A stretch of DNA of 64,000 nucleotides. Source: Paroedura picta. Taxonomy: Eukaryota; Chordata; Lepidosauria; Squamata; Gekkonidae. Position numbers and translations under genes: made by a program. The stretch is taken from the NCBI RefSeq assembly GCF_049243985.1, contig NC_135379.1:29955001-30019000 (forward strand), given 5' to 3'. This document shows positions 32,036 through 42,599 of this stretch, piece after piece (within the stretch, counting starts at the first letter, position 1; the number at the start of each line of letters is the position of its first letter). Under the pieces are notes generated by a model that ran no database searches, was not told the origin of the DNA, and saw only the letters and a program-made list of their open reading frames with translations.

Positions 32036-33400
32036 CTGTCACCGGCTGACCGACTCTTCGGAGTCCTGGGTGCCCGTGCCAACTTTCCCACGTCCTCCAT
32101 GGGGGCCAGAAGAAAAATGATATGAATGTACAGTGAGAGGGCGGCCACGTGAGGGCGGCAGCCAATGGCTGCGCCTCCTGCCAGAGTTGCCCCGTTCCTT
32201 CCTGCTGATGGATCACCCGCGCGGTGGCATTTAAATTCCGAGCGCTCCTCCATCAAGGTGACGCGCAGCCACCGCCGCTGCCGCCGCCTCCCGCCCTCCC
32301 CCCCCCCGCCCTCCCTCCCGCCCCCGTCTTCAGAGCCCGGCCAGAGCGGCAGTGGCAGCCCAGGCGCTCAGCCTCCAGCAGCCAGCACGGGCGGAGGCGC
32401 CAGGCGCACAGACGCCGGCGGAGAGGCTGCTCTTGCGGGGATGGACGGCGGCCAGAGCCCTCGCCGAACAGGTAAGCGGGAGGCCGTGGCCAGGTTGGGC
32501 GGCGGGCTCCAGGCGACCCGTCTTGCACTTGGCCTTGCGCCCCTCCTGCCAGGCGGCTTTGGATCCGGGTCCCGGAGGTCGAAGGAGGGCCCGGAGGCAC
32601 CGGAGGGGGGGGGGAGCAGTGGCAGTGGGCGAGGCGGGCTGGCGAACCCGCAAGAGTTAATGGCTCTGGGCTCAGCCTTTGGCGGCTATTTGCATGCGAA
32701 GGAGGCGCTCCGTGGCCAGGCAGCGCCATTGTGGCAGACCCGGGCGACAGGATTGCAGTAGGACAGCGGGAAGGGGCTGAGAGACGGCGGAAGGGCGACT
32801 CCAGAAGCCTCGCCTGGGGCCCGGTGGGGCGGTCCTGACTGGCGTCAGGGCAGCGGACTCGCCGCGAGATCCCAGGCAGCGCTTACAAAGGTTGCCAAGG
32901 ATGCTGGCCGCGGCTCACGGCAGCCCGCCGGCGAAGGCAGCAGAGCGCCTGTGCGAACTCCCCCCTCCCCCCTTTCCCTCCCAACCTTTGCTGGTTGCAG
33001 CGGCCTCTCCTCCACCCCCCCTCCCTTTCCCCACCCGGCCTACAAACAGGAGCTCTAGGGGGATGTTCTTCAAAAGGCCAGCCCCGGACGCCATGCCCAG
33101 TGTCAGGGGGCGGAGACTGAGCGGAGGGGCGAGGGGTCCGCAGAGTGCGCGCGCCTTGGTCATTGGGGTGCTGCTCCGGCTCCCAGGCGCGGGGTGCGGG
33201 GAGGGGGAGGGGAGGGAGCCAGCCAGAGAGCGAGAGACACGGCCGAGGGGGAACGCATCTTCATCGGGCTGCTCCTGACTTCTTCAAACCCGACTGGGAC
33301 GTATCAGATATCACTGGGCTTAAAACTGGAACACCGGGATCCGAATTAGAGGGCAGCCCGCAGAGAACCTGGCAATGGGAGAGGGGTTCAAATGTGCCCA
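32036..33400. promoter_or_regulatory. HOXA1 promoter and CpG island, probably bidirectional
   Basis: CpG density is high from HOXA1 exon 1 to about 33300. A CCAAT box lies at 32162-32166 (GCCAATGG), about 127 bp upstream of the HOXA1 ATG, and a CACGTG E-box at 32146-32151. No TATA box is obvious. Long open frames on both strands here have CpG-island composition and no known domain. The arrangement suits divergent transcription of HOXA1 and an antisense lncRNA. Confidence 0.6.
32300..32471 (+). ncRNA. HOTAIRM1: candidate first exon of HOTAIRM1-like antisense lncRNA
   Basis: In amniotes HOTAIRM1 starts in the HOXA1 CpG island and runs opposite to HOXA1 into the HOXA1-HOXA2 interval. Here the plus strand carries a consensus donor CGAACAG|GTAAGC with the exon end at 32471, in the expected place and direction. 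The start coordinate is approximate, and the downstream exon is not identified. The call rests on position and donor; sequence conservation could not be tested. Confidence 0.4.
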
Positions 33401-33654
33401 GAAAAACCAGGCTGGCAGAAAAGGTGAACTACCCGGTACTTGGCACAAAGCAGACAAGACAAGAATAAGGGTTGGTGTCTTCAGGGGACTGAACTTCGTG
33501 TGTACTTGAAGTGACTTCTGCTTTCTCCTACTGGGTATTATTGCCTCCGTGCAAGATTGTGCTTACATTATGTTCATGCCTGTTCTTTTGGCCCAATCGC
33601 AGTAGATCGATAAAGGACAAACATTCTGTCCAAGTGTCCATTAAGTTATATTCA

Positions 33655-33925
33655 AGTGGGTTGCTGTGTTGGCCTGAAGCAGCAGAACAGATTTTGAGTC
33701 CAGTAGCACCTTGGAGTCCAACAAAGTTTTATTCAAGGTATGAGCTTTCATGTGCAGGCACACTTCCTCAGATACAATGTCATGGAATGAAAACAATCAT
33801 CTATAAGTCTGAAATGATTATTTCCATTCCATTATATGGTATCTGAGGAAGGGTGCCTGCACATGAAAGCTCATACCTTGAATAAAACTTGGTTCTTCTT
33901 AAAGGTGCCACTGGACTCTAAATGT
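33655..33925. mobile_element. Penelope-derived foldback repeat between HOXA1 and HOXA2
   Basis: The left half (TTGAGTCCAGTAGCACCTTG, then TATGAGCTTTCATGTGCAGG and CACACTTCCTCAGATA) is mirrored by the right half (TATCTGAGGAAGGGTGCCTG, CACATGAAAGCTCATACCTT, AAGGTGCCACTGGACTCTAA). The centre is about 70 bp. Same family as the 26382 copy. It is a transposable-element derivative inside the HOX cluster proper. Confidence 0.78.
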
Positions 33926-36468
33926 GTTCACTTGTCCATTAAGCTAGAATATTTCTTTCATTAATTTCTAAAATGCTGCCGATTTGGACCAGGCTGCCTA
34001 CTGAGTTCCTTTCAACTTCCTAAGTCCTCTTTTACTTCCATAGCATCAGCAGCCAGGATCCGGTCAGTTAAACTGCAATGCTGTGAGTGTTAACTGGGTA
34101 AAAATCCCCACTGAAATCAGATCAGCCTATAAGGGTCATCTAATTCAAAGGGAGTTTGAAAGAAACTTAGCTTTGAGTCCTTATATTTCTACATTCTGGT
34201 AGAGCTCACTGACCAAGTCCATATAATTTTCATGCACGACTAGTTGGGCCTAAATTCTATAGATATTAACCGAGTCACTGCAAAATCAACAGCTTTAGGA
34301 TAAGATGCTAAAATGTTATTTCTACTCCAGTATATAGACTTAATGCTTCTCTAGCGCTATTCGAGAAGCATGTTACCATGTTAGCTAGGAAATTATTATA
34401 TAAATATAGCTGTTTTGCTTATCAACCCCCCTCCCCCAAAAAATGAGAAATGTATGTGAGCCGAGATGAACATCTCTGTAGCTACCCCTTCACTGCAAAA
34501 CTCCCAGGGTTGCCTTCGCTCTTTTCTCCCACGTTTCCCTTCCTCGGTTTCCTCGCCATTGTCCTGCCCCTTTTGTCACATTCCCCCCTTTTGTTACATT
34601 GTCTCTTGCCTGATGCTTCGCATTCTGAGGCCAACACAACCCCTCCGCTTTCTAGAATACGAGGAATTTCTAGAATTGGGGGGGGGGCAAGGTGGGGGGG
34701 AGGTTAGAGACCGAAATGTTGCCTCCGATTTTGAGCCGCCCGAAGTTTCCATCCACCCGCCGAAATTCGCCTGTTTCCCAACCAGGCCTGTCTCTTGTTT
34801 CCCATCCCCCACCTTTCACCCTCTACCCGCCTTTGTTGTATGGGTTCATTTCGTTTTCTCTGAATCTGGAGAAGCCAGTGATGTAACCCACCTCCACCGC
34901 TACCCTGTCACAGAACATAAGGGGAAAGCCCCCCAAAATCGTCTTCTCCAGACCTTTGAACCAAGAAAGAATGGTTCCATTTTTTTGCAATTGAAATCCA
35001 GGAACATTCTAGAACGTGCCTCGCTGTAGAGGGGACATAGAGAGGGTGCAGGGGAGTGTTTGCATCTTGCTGTTTGAATACTAACCGCAGGCCACCCCCC
35101 CCCCTTCCCATGCTGCTTCCTCTGGAAACGAGAAAAGTGCCCCAAATGCCCTCTCCCCTCCATGCAACTCTATATGAAAGCAGGCGGGGGGGGGGGGGGG
35201 AGAGCGAGCAGGCCGGGATTCCCTGCGCACCTGAAGCTTAGCCAAGCTGTTGTTTTAACAGAGCAATAAAAATGAATTATGACTAACCGCCTTCTACTTA
35301 ATAGTTTCAGGCGGGATCCCCAGCCCGAGCAAATACGTAAGAGGGTTTTTATTTGTGCATGTGTTCCTGCAATTGATCTCTTTGATGACATTCTCATTCA
35401 CAGAAAGCATTTGATTTATGAGTTTAGGAAGAATGGCATCCAGTCCTTCCAGTTATTACCTACACCGCTCAGCGCCACCCAACTTACATGGGGTGCAAAA
35501 CAGGGAAGTGAACCACGATCAAAATAAACAGGCAGGAAGGAGGGAGACGTACAGGCATGGGGGAGACGCTGCCTGCTCGCAGGGCCCGCAGGACTCGGAG
35601 AGGGTGAGGCACACAAAGGAAACGGCACTTGGGCCCTGGGGATCTCCTGAAAGCGGTTCGAGAACACGCACCCAGCCCCAGTTCGTGGCAGGGGATTCTT
35701 GGCGGCTGCCTTGGTCTCCCGAAAGGCGCTCTTGCTAGCCTAGTTCGTCCCGTCCTTAAGTCCCCCTTCCCACCTCCACCGGCTTTCGTTCTCTAATCTT
35801 TCTGCAAGAAACTGGTAAATGAAATCTCTGTTTTGTGCAGTGTACAGATAATAATAATACTTGTTTTTTTTTCTGATTTCCTCTCTCTTAGGTGTCTTTT
35901 TTCTGGATCTTTGGACATCTGGGAAATCTTTGGGGGCATTTCAATGCTGGTTCCCTCGCGCCTTCCCTCCCTCCAGAGACATGGTTCGCAAAAGGAATAG
36001 ATAGAAGTTTTCATTAATGGGGAAAGACATGTGGGCATTAAAATGCCGGCTGTTTGGCACGCCCTGCAGATGCGAGCGCCTGTAGCTTACAAGGCAGACT
36101 AGCCGGCATCTCGACAAACATTCGTAAAAACCCAGACCCCACACAAACGCACAAGCACCTACTTCGCTGCAGGCAATAAGCACTGGCCTTTGTTTCTGCA
36201 TGGAAAAGTCTAATGTGTAACGTTGAGCGGGTGGACCTTTGGGGGGGGTTGTTTGTTTGTTTGTTTGAACGTGAGAACTTTGGAAATAAAATATTTGCAG
36301 GTGCTTACCCCTGTAATAAATGTATTTTCTAAGGAAAAAGGACAGAGCTTGTGACCCGAATTGTTTGGTTTTATTGAGGAATTTAGACTGATGGGAGGGG
36401 GCGAGAATTCCTTGTGCATAAAGAGAAAGAGAGAGAGAGAAAAGAAAAGTGTTTGTAGCAAACAAGAA
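33926..36468. other. HOXA1-HOXA2 intergenic DNA
   Basis: No coding gene recognised. Contains poly-G runs near 34679 and 35185 and a TGATTTATGA motif at 35412-35421. Later HOTAIRM1-like exons may lie here but cannot be placed by eye. The 187-aa frame at 34466-35029 has no known motif and is not supported. Confidence 0.45.
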
Positions 36469-36877
36469 TTTATTCTACCAAAAATACTTATGACAACGCA
36501 TCCTAATGTCATACAAAAATAAAAAGAAAGTGAGGAGAGAGTTCGATACGATCACTTTCTTGCAGGCCTTATATATTGCTTTCACGGGAGGACCTAGAAT
36601 GTGCCTAGGTTATACTGAACACAACTTTTCAAAGAAAAAAAGGAAGTCATATAGAAAAGCGGCAAAAAAAATGGCTCTCCAACACATTATATATCAAAAA
36701 GGGAAAGAATTTTTAAAAGAAAAGGAAGTACCGACCAGGAAAAGGGAAAGATATTAAATCCAACCGTCTTTCCCCCCTCCCTCTTTTCCACTCCCCCTCC
36801 CCCCACACACACAAAAAAAGAGGAAAAAAGGGAAAGAAAGATAGCATAACCCTTGGTGAGCGCAGGTCGGTCCTTTC
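36469..36877 (-). other. HOXA2: HOXA2 3' untranslated region with candidate polyA signal
   Basis: The sequence downstream of the HOXA2 stop contains AATAAA on the minus strand at 36474-36469, giving a 3' UTR of about 410 nt before cleavage. The end is inferred from this signal only; a longer form is possible. Confidence 0.5.
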
Positions 36878-38766
36878 TCAGTAATTCAGATGCTGCAAGT
36901 CAATTGTGGTGAGTGTATCTGTAAAAAAGTCAAAGCTGTCAGCTGAAATATCTACAGGGCTGTCGAGGGATCCTGGCAGACTGGGGGAGACCGCCTCGGA
37001 GAGCTGCAGGCAGGAATCCGCGGAGAAAACGCCGAAGTCCTGCAAAGAAGGGACGTCGAGGGCCTCAGGGCTGTCATTGTTCGGGCCTGCTGCACAGTTT
37101 TGCCCCATTGTTGAGAGGCAGTGGGGAACAGGGGGCGACTGGTGCTGGAAATGTTTCAGATTTTTCTCATTGCTCGTTAAAGGCGAAACTGGGAAACTTT
37201 GGGAGTCCCCATTGTGGACAGAGGGAACTTGCTGCTGGGCCAGGGCGTTCTGCTGAAAAGTGTAGCCTTCCCTCTCCAGAAGGGCGCCTGAGACATTGTT
37301 GAGGGCTTGCTCGAAGAGGGATTTCTCCTCCTCCTCTTCCTCCTCCTCCTCCTCCTCTTCTTCTTCGGCTTTCTCCGAGTCGTCTAAGCCTTTGAATTTC
37401 CCGTCCACGTTCTGGTTCTCCTTACATTGAGTCTGCCTCTTGTGCTTCATCCTTCGGTTTTGAAACCAGACTTTGACTTGCCTCTCCGTCAGATCCAGGA
37501 GGGCGGCTATCTCCACCCTTCTCGGTCGGCAGAGGTACTTGTTGAAATGAAATTCCTTCTCCAGCTCCAAAAGCTGCGTGTTAGTGTAAGCAGTCCTCAG
37601 CCGCCTAGAACCACCGTTCCCATTATCGGGGATCTCAAGAGATTCTGTGTAAAAATAACAGCAATAATAATAAATAATAATGATGATGATAATGATAATA
37701 ATAATAATAGTGATAGTACTACTACTAACAATATAACAACGACAGTCATGTAGGCGCCACTGAGGGGAATCTGAGAGTTGGAGATTTTGATCTGCAGATC
37801 TGTTGCGGAAGGGGTGGTGGGAGCGAAGAGGAGGGAAGCCACTGAGCCCCGCTCTCTTTCGCTGTAAAGCATAAAAATCTCAACTGCAACAAAATGGCCG
37901 CCCTTGAATGCAGTAAACCCATTGTTTTGCACTCTTGCACGCCGGGTCCCTTGGAGCCCCTCTCTCCTGAGCTCAAGGCAACGTTTTGCCTTCCTCTCCC
38001 ATCCTACCCATCCCCGAGCAAACTTTGATATTAGCCATACAACAATTTATAATTAATGCATCAGCTGCTTAGCTGAGCAAGAGCAATCTATCACTCTTCA
38101 TTACTGTCAAATACCCCAACTCTAGGACAGGGAGACAAGAGGAGGTCACCTCCAACTCAAATAAATCATCCCACGCTAAACAAGTTAGGGGAAAGAAACT
38201 TTGCTGGGTGGGGGTTCGAGCGGGTGCGGGGGGGGGGCTATTCCGATTTCTCTGGCTGTGGATCTCCCCCCCCCCCAGACCCCCAGTCCAAATCGCTGAA
38301 GTTGGGGAGGAGAGGGCTAGGGTGGCGGGCGGAGGCGGGATGGGAAGGCTGGCGGTGCGGCGGAGTCTTTCCACTGACCTTTGTGGCTCAGGCAAGCGGG
38401 TCCCGTGGCGGAGGCCGAAGACGGCGGCGGCGGGGCCGATTTCTTGGAGGCTTTTTTCTCCTTCATCCAGGGGTACTCCGGAGGCTGGAGGGCGCCGGCG
38501 GGCACGGGGCTGCCGCTGCTGCTGCCGCTGCCATTGGGACTGTGCTTGGGGCGGCCGGCGCTGCTGTGGCGAGGGAGGCTGCCTGGGTTCAGGCTGGGGA
38601 TGGTCTGCTCAAAAGGAGGAGGAATCAGTGTCGAGTGTGAAAGCGTCGAGTTCTTGATTGATGAACTTTGAAATGTATCACCGACAGGGGGAAAAGATGT
38701 CAGGCACTCAGCGAGCGATGGCTGGCTATTGATAAAACCAATCTCTCGCTCAAATTCGAAATTCAT
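36878..38766 (-). CDS. HOXA2: homeobox protein HOXA2 (two exons)
   Basis: Proboscipedia-group nuclear transcription factor that sets second-arch neural crest and rhombomere 2-3 identity. Exon 1 is 38766-38379, exon 2 37644-36878; the 734-bp intron has donor CACAAAG|GTCAGT and acceptor TTACACAG|AATC and splits a Glu codon (SHK/E/SLEIPD). The start is the ATG of [15 protein letters not shown]; an in-frame TTG three codons upstream is not the start. The product is 384 aa (human 376). PBX motif YPWM is at 98-101, homeodomain at about 142-201 (RRLRTAYT to [13 protein letters not shown]), and the conserved C-terminus [12 protein letters not shown]. An acidic run of 14 Glu at 223-236 is expanded against the short mixed acidic run in human. 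The mammalian poly-Ala before [10 protein letters not shown] is absent. Intact; very sure. Confidence 0.98.
37645..38378 (-). other. HOXA2: HOXA2 intron
   Basis: The 3' part (about 37658-37740) is a degenerate AAT/ATG/ACT microsatellite close to the acceptor. The 5' part is unique and carries the PBX-HOX/MEIS pair given separately. The intron of mouse and chick Hoxa2 contains the rhombomere-4 enhancer, so the position is meaningful. Confidence 0.8.
38084..38109 (-). promoter_or_regulatory. candidate HOXA2 rhombomere-4 enhancer core (PBX-HOX + MEIS)
   Basis: Minus strand reads TGATAGATTG at 38093-38084, matching the bipartite PBX-HOX consensus TGATNNATNN of labial-group targets. TGACAG, the MEIS/PREP site, lies at 38109-38104. 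The 10-bp spacing suits a ternary HOX-PBX-MEIS complex. Hoxa2 r4 expression in mouse and chick depends on such sites in this intron. The sites are seen; the function is inferred by homology. Confidence 0.6.
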
Positions 38767-39044
38767 GGCCTTCAACTCGCAGCCCCCTTGGAGAAAAAGT
38801 TCCCTCTTATTTAGCGCTTCTGGGAGGGGGAGGGGGGAGCAAGGCCCAGGAAGGGGGGGGGAGCGAAAGAGGGAGAGAAAGAAAGAGGGAGAGAGAGAGA
38901 GAGAGAAGGGAAAGGGGGGGTATCATAGAAGATCGCTGGTGGGGTGTTTTTTTTTTCTAATTCACTGATTACAGCCGTATGGGGACCGTGCTACTATTAA
39001 ACTATTGAATTCATGGAGACAAGGTTGAAATTGGACCGAATTGG

Positions 39045-39119
39045 CTGTCACATGATTGCCTCTGCCCAATGACAATTTGGGCTTTAATCAAAAGAAGCCA
39101 CTGTCTGTTTGATTGATCC
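39045..39119 (+). promoter_or_regulatory. MEIS and PBX-HOX-like sites upstream of HOXA2
   Basis: Plus strand shows CTGTCA (39045-39050), CTGTCTG (39101-39107) and TGATTGATCC (39110-39119), a PBX-HOX type decamer. They lie 280-350 bp upstream of the HOXA2 ATG in unique sequence that also has ATTGG (CCAAT on the HOXA2 strand, 39144-39148). Likely part of the HOXA2 proximal promoter or auto/cross-regulatory region. Confidence 0.45.
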
Positions 39120-39241
39120 AAAAAAGTGGAGAAGGAACGCCTCATTGGGGGCCAGAAAGCCATTATTTACACTTTTTAAGGGGGGGGAGGCGGCTATCCG
39201 CCCAGTTCTCTCTCTCGTGAGCGCTCTCTCTCTCTCCCCTT

Positions 39242-39256
39242 TCGCCCCCTAGTCTG
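39242..39256 (-). promoter_or_regulatory. CTCF-like motif upstream of HOXA2
   Basis: Minus strand reads CCAGACTAGGGGGCGAA. The CTAGGGGGCG core is intact, but 5' bases of the consensus differ (about 11 of 14 by eye). A weak candidate for an insulator or loop anchor between HOXA2 and HOXA3. Confidence 0.25.
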
Positions 39257-40564
39257 GACGGCTATCTGGGTGCGAGTGTGTGATTGTGGTTGCCTTGTGT
39301 TGCCTAGCTGTGCCGCTGGCGGAGACCTGGGGGACTCCCGCGTCCGGTGGGTTCCTTCCTGCTCCTTCTCCTCCGGCGCCCTCCTCTCGCATTGTCTGGG
39401 ACTGTCGGGCAAGGGCTTTGCACCTCACAAATCATTTAAGCACCTCCATCGGACGCCTTGAGTCATTAACAAAGTAATCCATTCATCTTCAAAGTTTTGA
39501 CACCGCCGTCCCCGCATCTCAGGCACGTTGGAAGTTGCACCCGGTCCGCGATGCCAAACAGCCAGGCTCGCTCAGATTTGGTTTAATTCTCCCCTCCTCC
39601 GGCCTTCTGGAATCACCACTTCCTTTAAAAAAAAAAATGGGGGTGGGGTTCTCACCCCCCCCCCTTTTAGCTTGCTCCCAACCCGGGATCTGCACGCCGT
39701 TCCCTCCCCTCCACTGGGTGTACAGTAGGGAAAACAATTGACCGCCGGTCCCTGCATCCCGCTATTGTGTCGGAGGAATTTCTTCCGCAGCCTTTTGGCT
39801 CCTCCGGGAAGAGCAACAGAGAGCGCAGCCGGGTGGCTCGCGACTTTCTCCTCCTGCAGTGGGCTCGACCGAGGTGGCTTCCATGCGACCCGCGCAGGGG
39901 CTGTACATTGGGGGTCCAGGGAAGGAAAAGGGGGGCACCACAAAACAACCCCTAAAGTGTTCACTGGATCCCTGGCATCCCCTGACACGCATTGTGTTTT
40001 AAGTAGCCCTCCATAAAGCTGGGCGGGGTGAGTATTTTCGATCCCAGTGAAATCTGTCAAAAGCCAATACCTTTTTCTTTAAAAAAAATGCTTTAAAGGG
40101 CTGAAAACCGACTAACCCTTTTTCTTCCACCAATATTGTTAAGAGCAAACGACGCACACCCACACCCTTGTTTAGAATGTCTTCACAATAGCTCACAAAG
40201 AGAAGGTAAGGGGAGGAAGGTTCAGAGACCCGGGGGAGAATCGCAAGAAGGTGATGGAGGAGACCAGGCAAGGTTTCCTCTCCTCCAAGGGAGAGGTCAG
40301 CAGTTCTATTATTTGGGGACAGAGCATTCTGGAAGGGGGGGAGGGAGAAGCTAAAACAATGAGGTCGCTCTATTTTGATATTTATGTATTCCAATGAAGT
40401 CAAAAGTGCATCCGTTACTTTCGAGTCTCCTTTGAGTGCCCAGATTAATCGCGAGAATGACTGGCCAGTGGTTAAAATAATAAACTGGCCATTATACCAG
40501 CGGTTTAAGTGAAACTGACTCCAAAAAACAAAGCGCCCATCATTTCAGTTCTAAGCAAATAAGC

Positions 40565-40587
40565 ACCCACTCGTAGGCGTGGGGGCG
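40565..40587 (+). promoter_or_regulatory. KROX20/EGR-like sites, candidate HOXA2 r3/r5 enhancer
   Basis: GTGGGGGCG (40579-40587) matches the EGR2/KROX20 consensus GCGGGGGCG in 8 of 9 bases. CACCCACTC (40565-40573) resembles a second, inverted EGR site. They lie about 1.8 kb upstream of the HOXA2 ATG, close to where the mouse r3/r5 enhancer with its KROX20 sites is found. Surrounding 40440-40640 is unique AT-rich sequence. Inferred from motif and distance. Confidence 0.4.
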
Positions 40588-40599
40588 AGGGGAGGGGCT

Positions 40600-42599
40600 G
40601 GGACCTCACAATATTTCTAACCTCAAATATACATAGGGTGGTTATTTAATACTGCTTTAAAAACTGGAGAGGGGGAGGCAATGCCTTGCAAATATCCATA
40701 CTGTTGGCGATGTGTGGGGGGGTAATTTTCTTGCTTTTACTCCAAACAAAGCTCCGTGGAAGCCTGTGCGCGATCAATCTTCCCGGCCAAACGCTTTGAC
40801 AGCTTCTGGCTCTCAGGAACACATTTCAGGCTTCTTGCTCTTTCCTGAAGCAAATGTGGCTGAGAAAGAAGGGGGGAAAGAGAGAGTGAGAGAGAGCAAG
40901 AAACGCAAGTAAACAAGGGCTGTTTCTTCTTTTCCTCTTCCCCAAAAGGGATTCTAGGATGGGGACCTCAGGCCTTTTGGATGGCCCTAAAACAGCCACC
41001 ACCCTGGATTCCCACCTCCCCTTTTTATTTATGCCTGGAATATGAGGGTTGAAAGTGCAATGGAGGGGGGGGGGTAACCCAAAAGAAGGAAAGGCAAGTA
41101 GGGAGGGGGGGGTCCTTGGGTTCAGTTCAGAAATCCTTTGTGAGTTAAATCCGTGTGGGAGGGTTATTCCGAGCATTTTGTGGTGGGCTGACTAATAGAA
41201 AAAACACCTGGAACAAAGACTCCCCCCCCCCCCATTGGGGTGGTTAACTAAGCTAAACCAAACCCAAAAAAATCATGCAGAAATACATTCTGAGACATAA
41301 ACAACGGTATACCTGCCTGCAGGGCTGCGTGAAGAAATCTTTTGGTGTTAAAAAAAGAAAAAGACGGATGAAATATTTGCTGCAGGGAAGGAAAAGGCAT
41401 CTAGAGGTGCCTTTGAAAGGAGACAGAAAGGGGGACGCGGCTGCCTTTTCCTTTTAGGTCCTCTTTGGAAGGTGGGTGTCGGCTCCCAAACCAGCTGGTT
41501 ACTCGCTCATGATGCCTGCTAGAAGGCACCCTTTTTTGGCATTCCTTTTGACTAGGAACGATGATCTGCCATCATCCGCTTTGGCGGCATCTTTCTCCCA
41601 AAAGCGACATCCCGGAGCTTCACATAAATTTTTTCCATCATAAGCCTCTTTTAAATATGATCGCGTTTTTTTAAGGTTTTGGGCAGCCCGTTGCTGCTTT
41701 GGCAGCGGCAGATATACGGGGATCTTCCTCGGAGGAAGCAGGAGGGAATGTATAGAAGGCCAGAGAATGCCGGAAAATGTGTATTTGAACATTACAACTC
41801 GATTTCGGTCATGGAGTGTGTGATATTATTAGAACATGAAACCAGGACGGTTCTTAGGCTGAGGGAAAAGAGGACAGATCATATTTCAAAACGGGAAACC
41901 AATATGGCGACATTTTTCTCCAGACAACAACAGCAAAAAAATTAAAGCATCCGCAAAAGAGCTATAGAACATCCTGCATTCCAAAAAACAATCGAGATTA
42001 AGAAATAAACTCCAGATCTTAAAAACCACGGGTCTCTTTTCTATTTGTTGCAAAACGAAGAACCCAGTCATTTTCGAGCCTTAAAAATTATCTGGTTGGA
42101 AGGTTTCCTTAACGCCGATCGGAGCCTGGGGGTCCTTCTGGGAACAATTTTCTAGAGATGCAACCAAAGCCATTAACCAAGTCGCTGTTTTCTTCATTTA
42201 AAAACGAAGGGGAAAGCCACCCCCCAAATCTCTGCCTCTCGGGGAGTTCTCTCCCCTCCCCCACCCAATGCCGAAAGAAGGGCGGGTGGAGAAGCGGCCT
42301 GCGAATTATAGGAGCAAAATGTGCAAAAAAAAAATTATTATTATTTTAAAGTCTCCTCGGTTTCGGAATGGACGAAAGCAGCGGCTCAGTCTCTGGCGAA
42401 GAGCACGGGAGCAACCAGGGGAGGGTCCGGCTCGCCTCGCGCCCAGGCCTGATTTATGACTGCCGAACCTCTTCCTTCACTATGCAGAGACGTCCTGAAT
42501 TCGTGCCACCCCAAATAGGGGCCTACCCGGCTTTCCTTTGTCCTGCCACTTTCTATTCGTTAATTTCACTTTTTAAGAGAGAAAAGAAAACGCTCCGTC
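40600..42599. other. HOXA2-HOXA3 intergenic DNA
   Basis: No coding gene recognised. Poly-G runs interrupt unique AT-rich sequence. A TGATTTATGA motif lies at 42450-42459, just before the CpG island. Confidence 0.45.

Noticed and set aside
31469-32125. 218-residue plus-strand frame opposite HOXA1 exon 1
   Set aside because: It is the complement of a confirmed coding exon in GC-rich DNA; its Val-Gly repeats mirror the His-Pro codons.
38767-38775. Upstream start for HOXA2 at an in-frame TTG (and likewise for HOXA3 at 47720)
   Set aside because: Both are TTG codons, not ATG; the conserved N-termini [11 protein letters not shown] and [10 protein letters not shown] begin at true ATGs just downstream.
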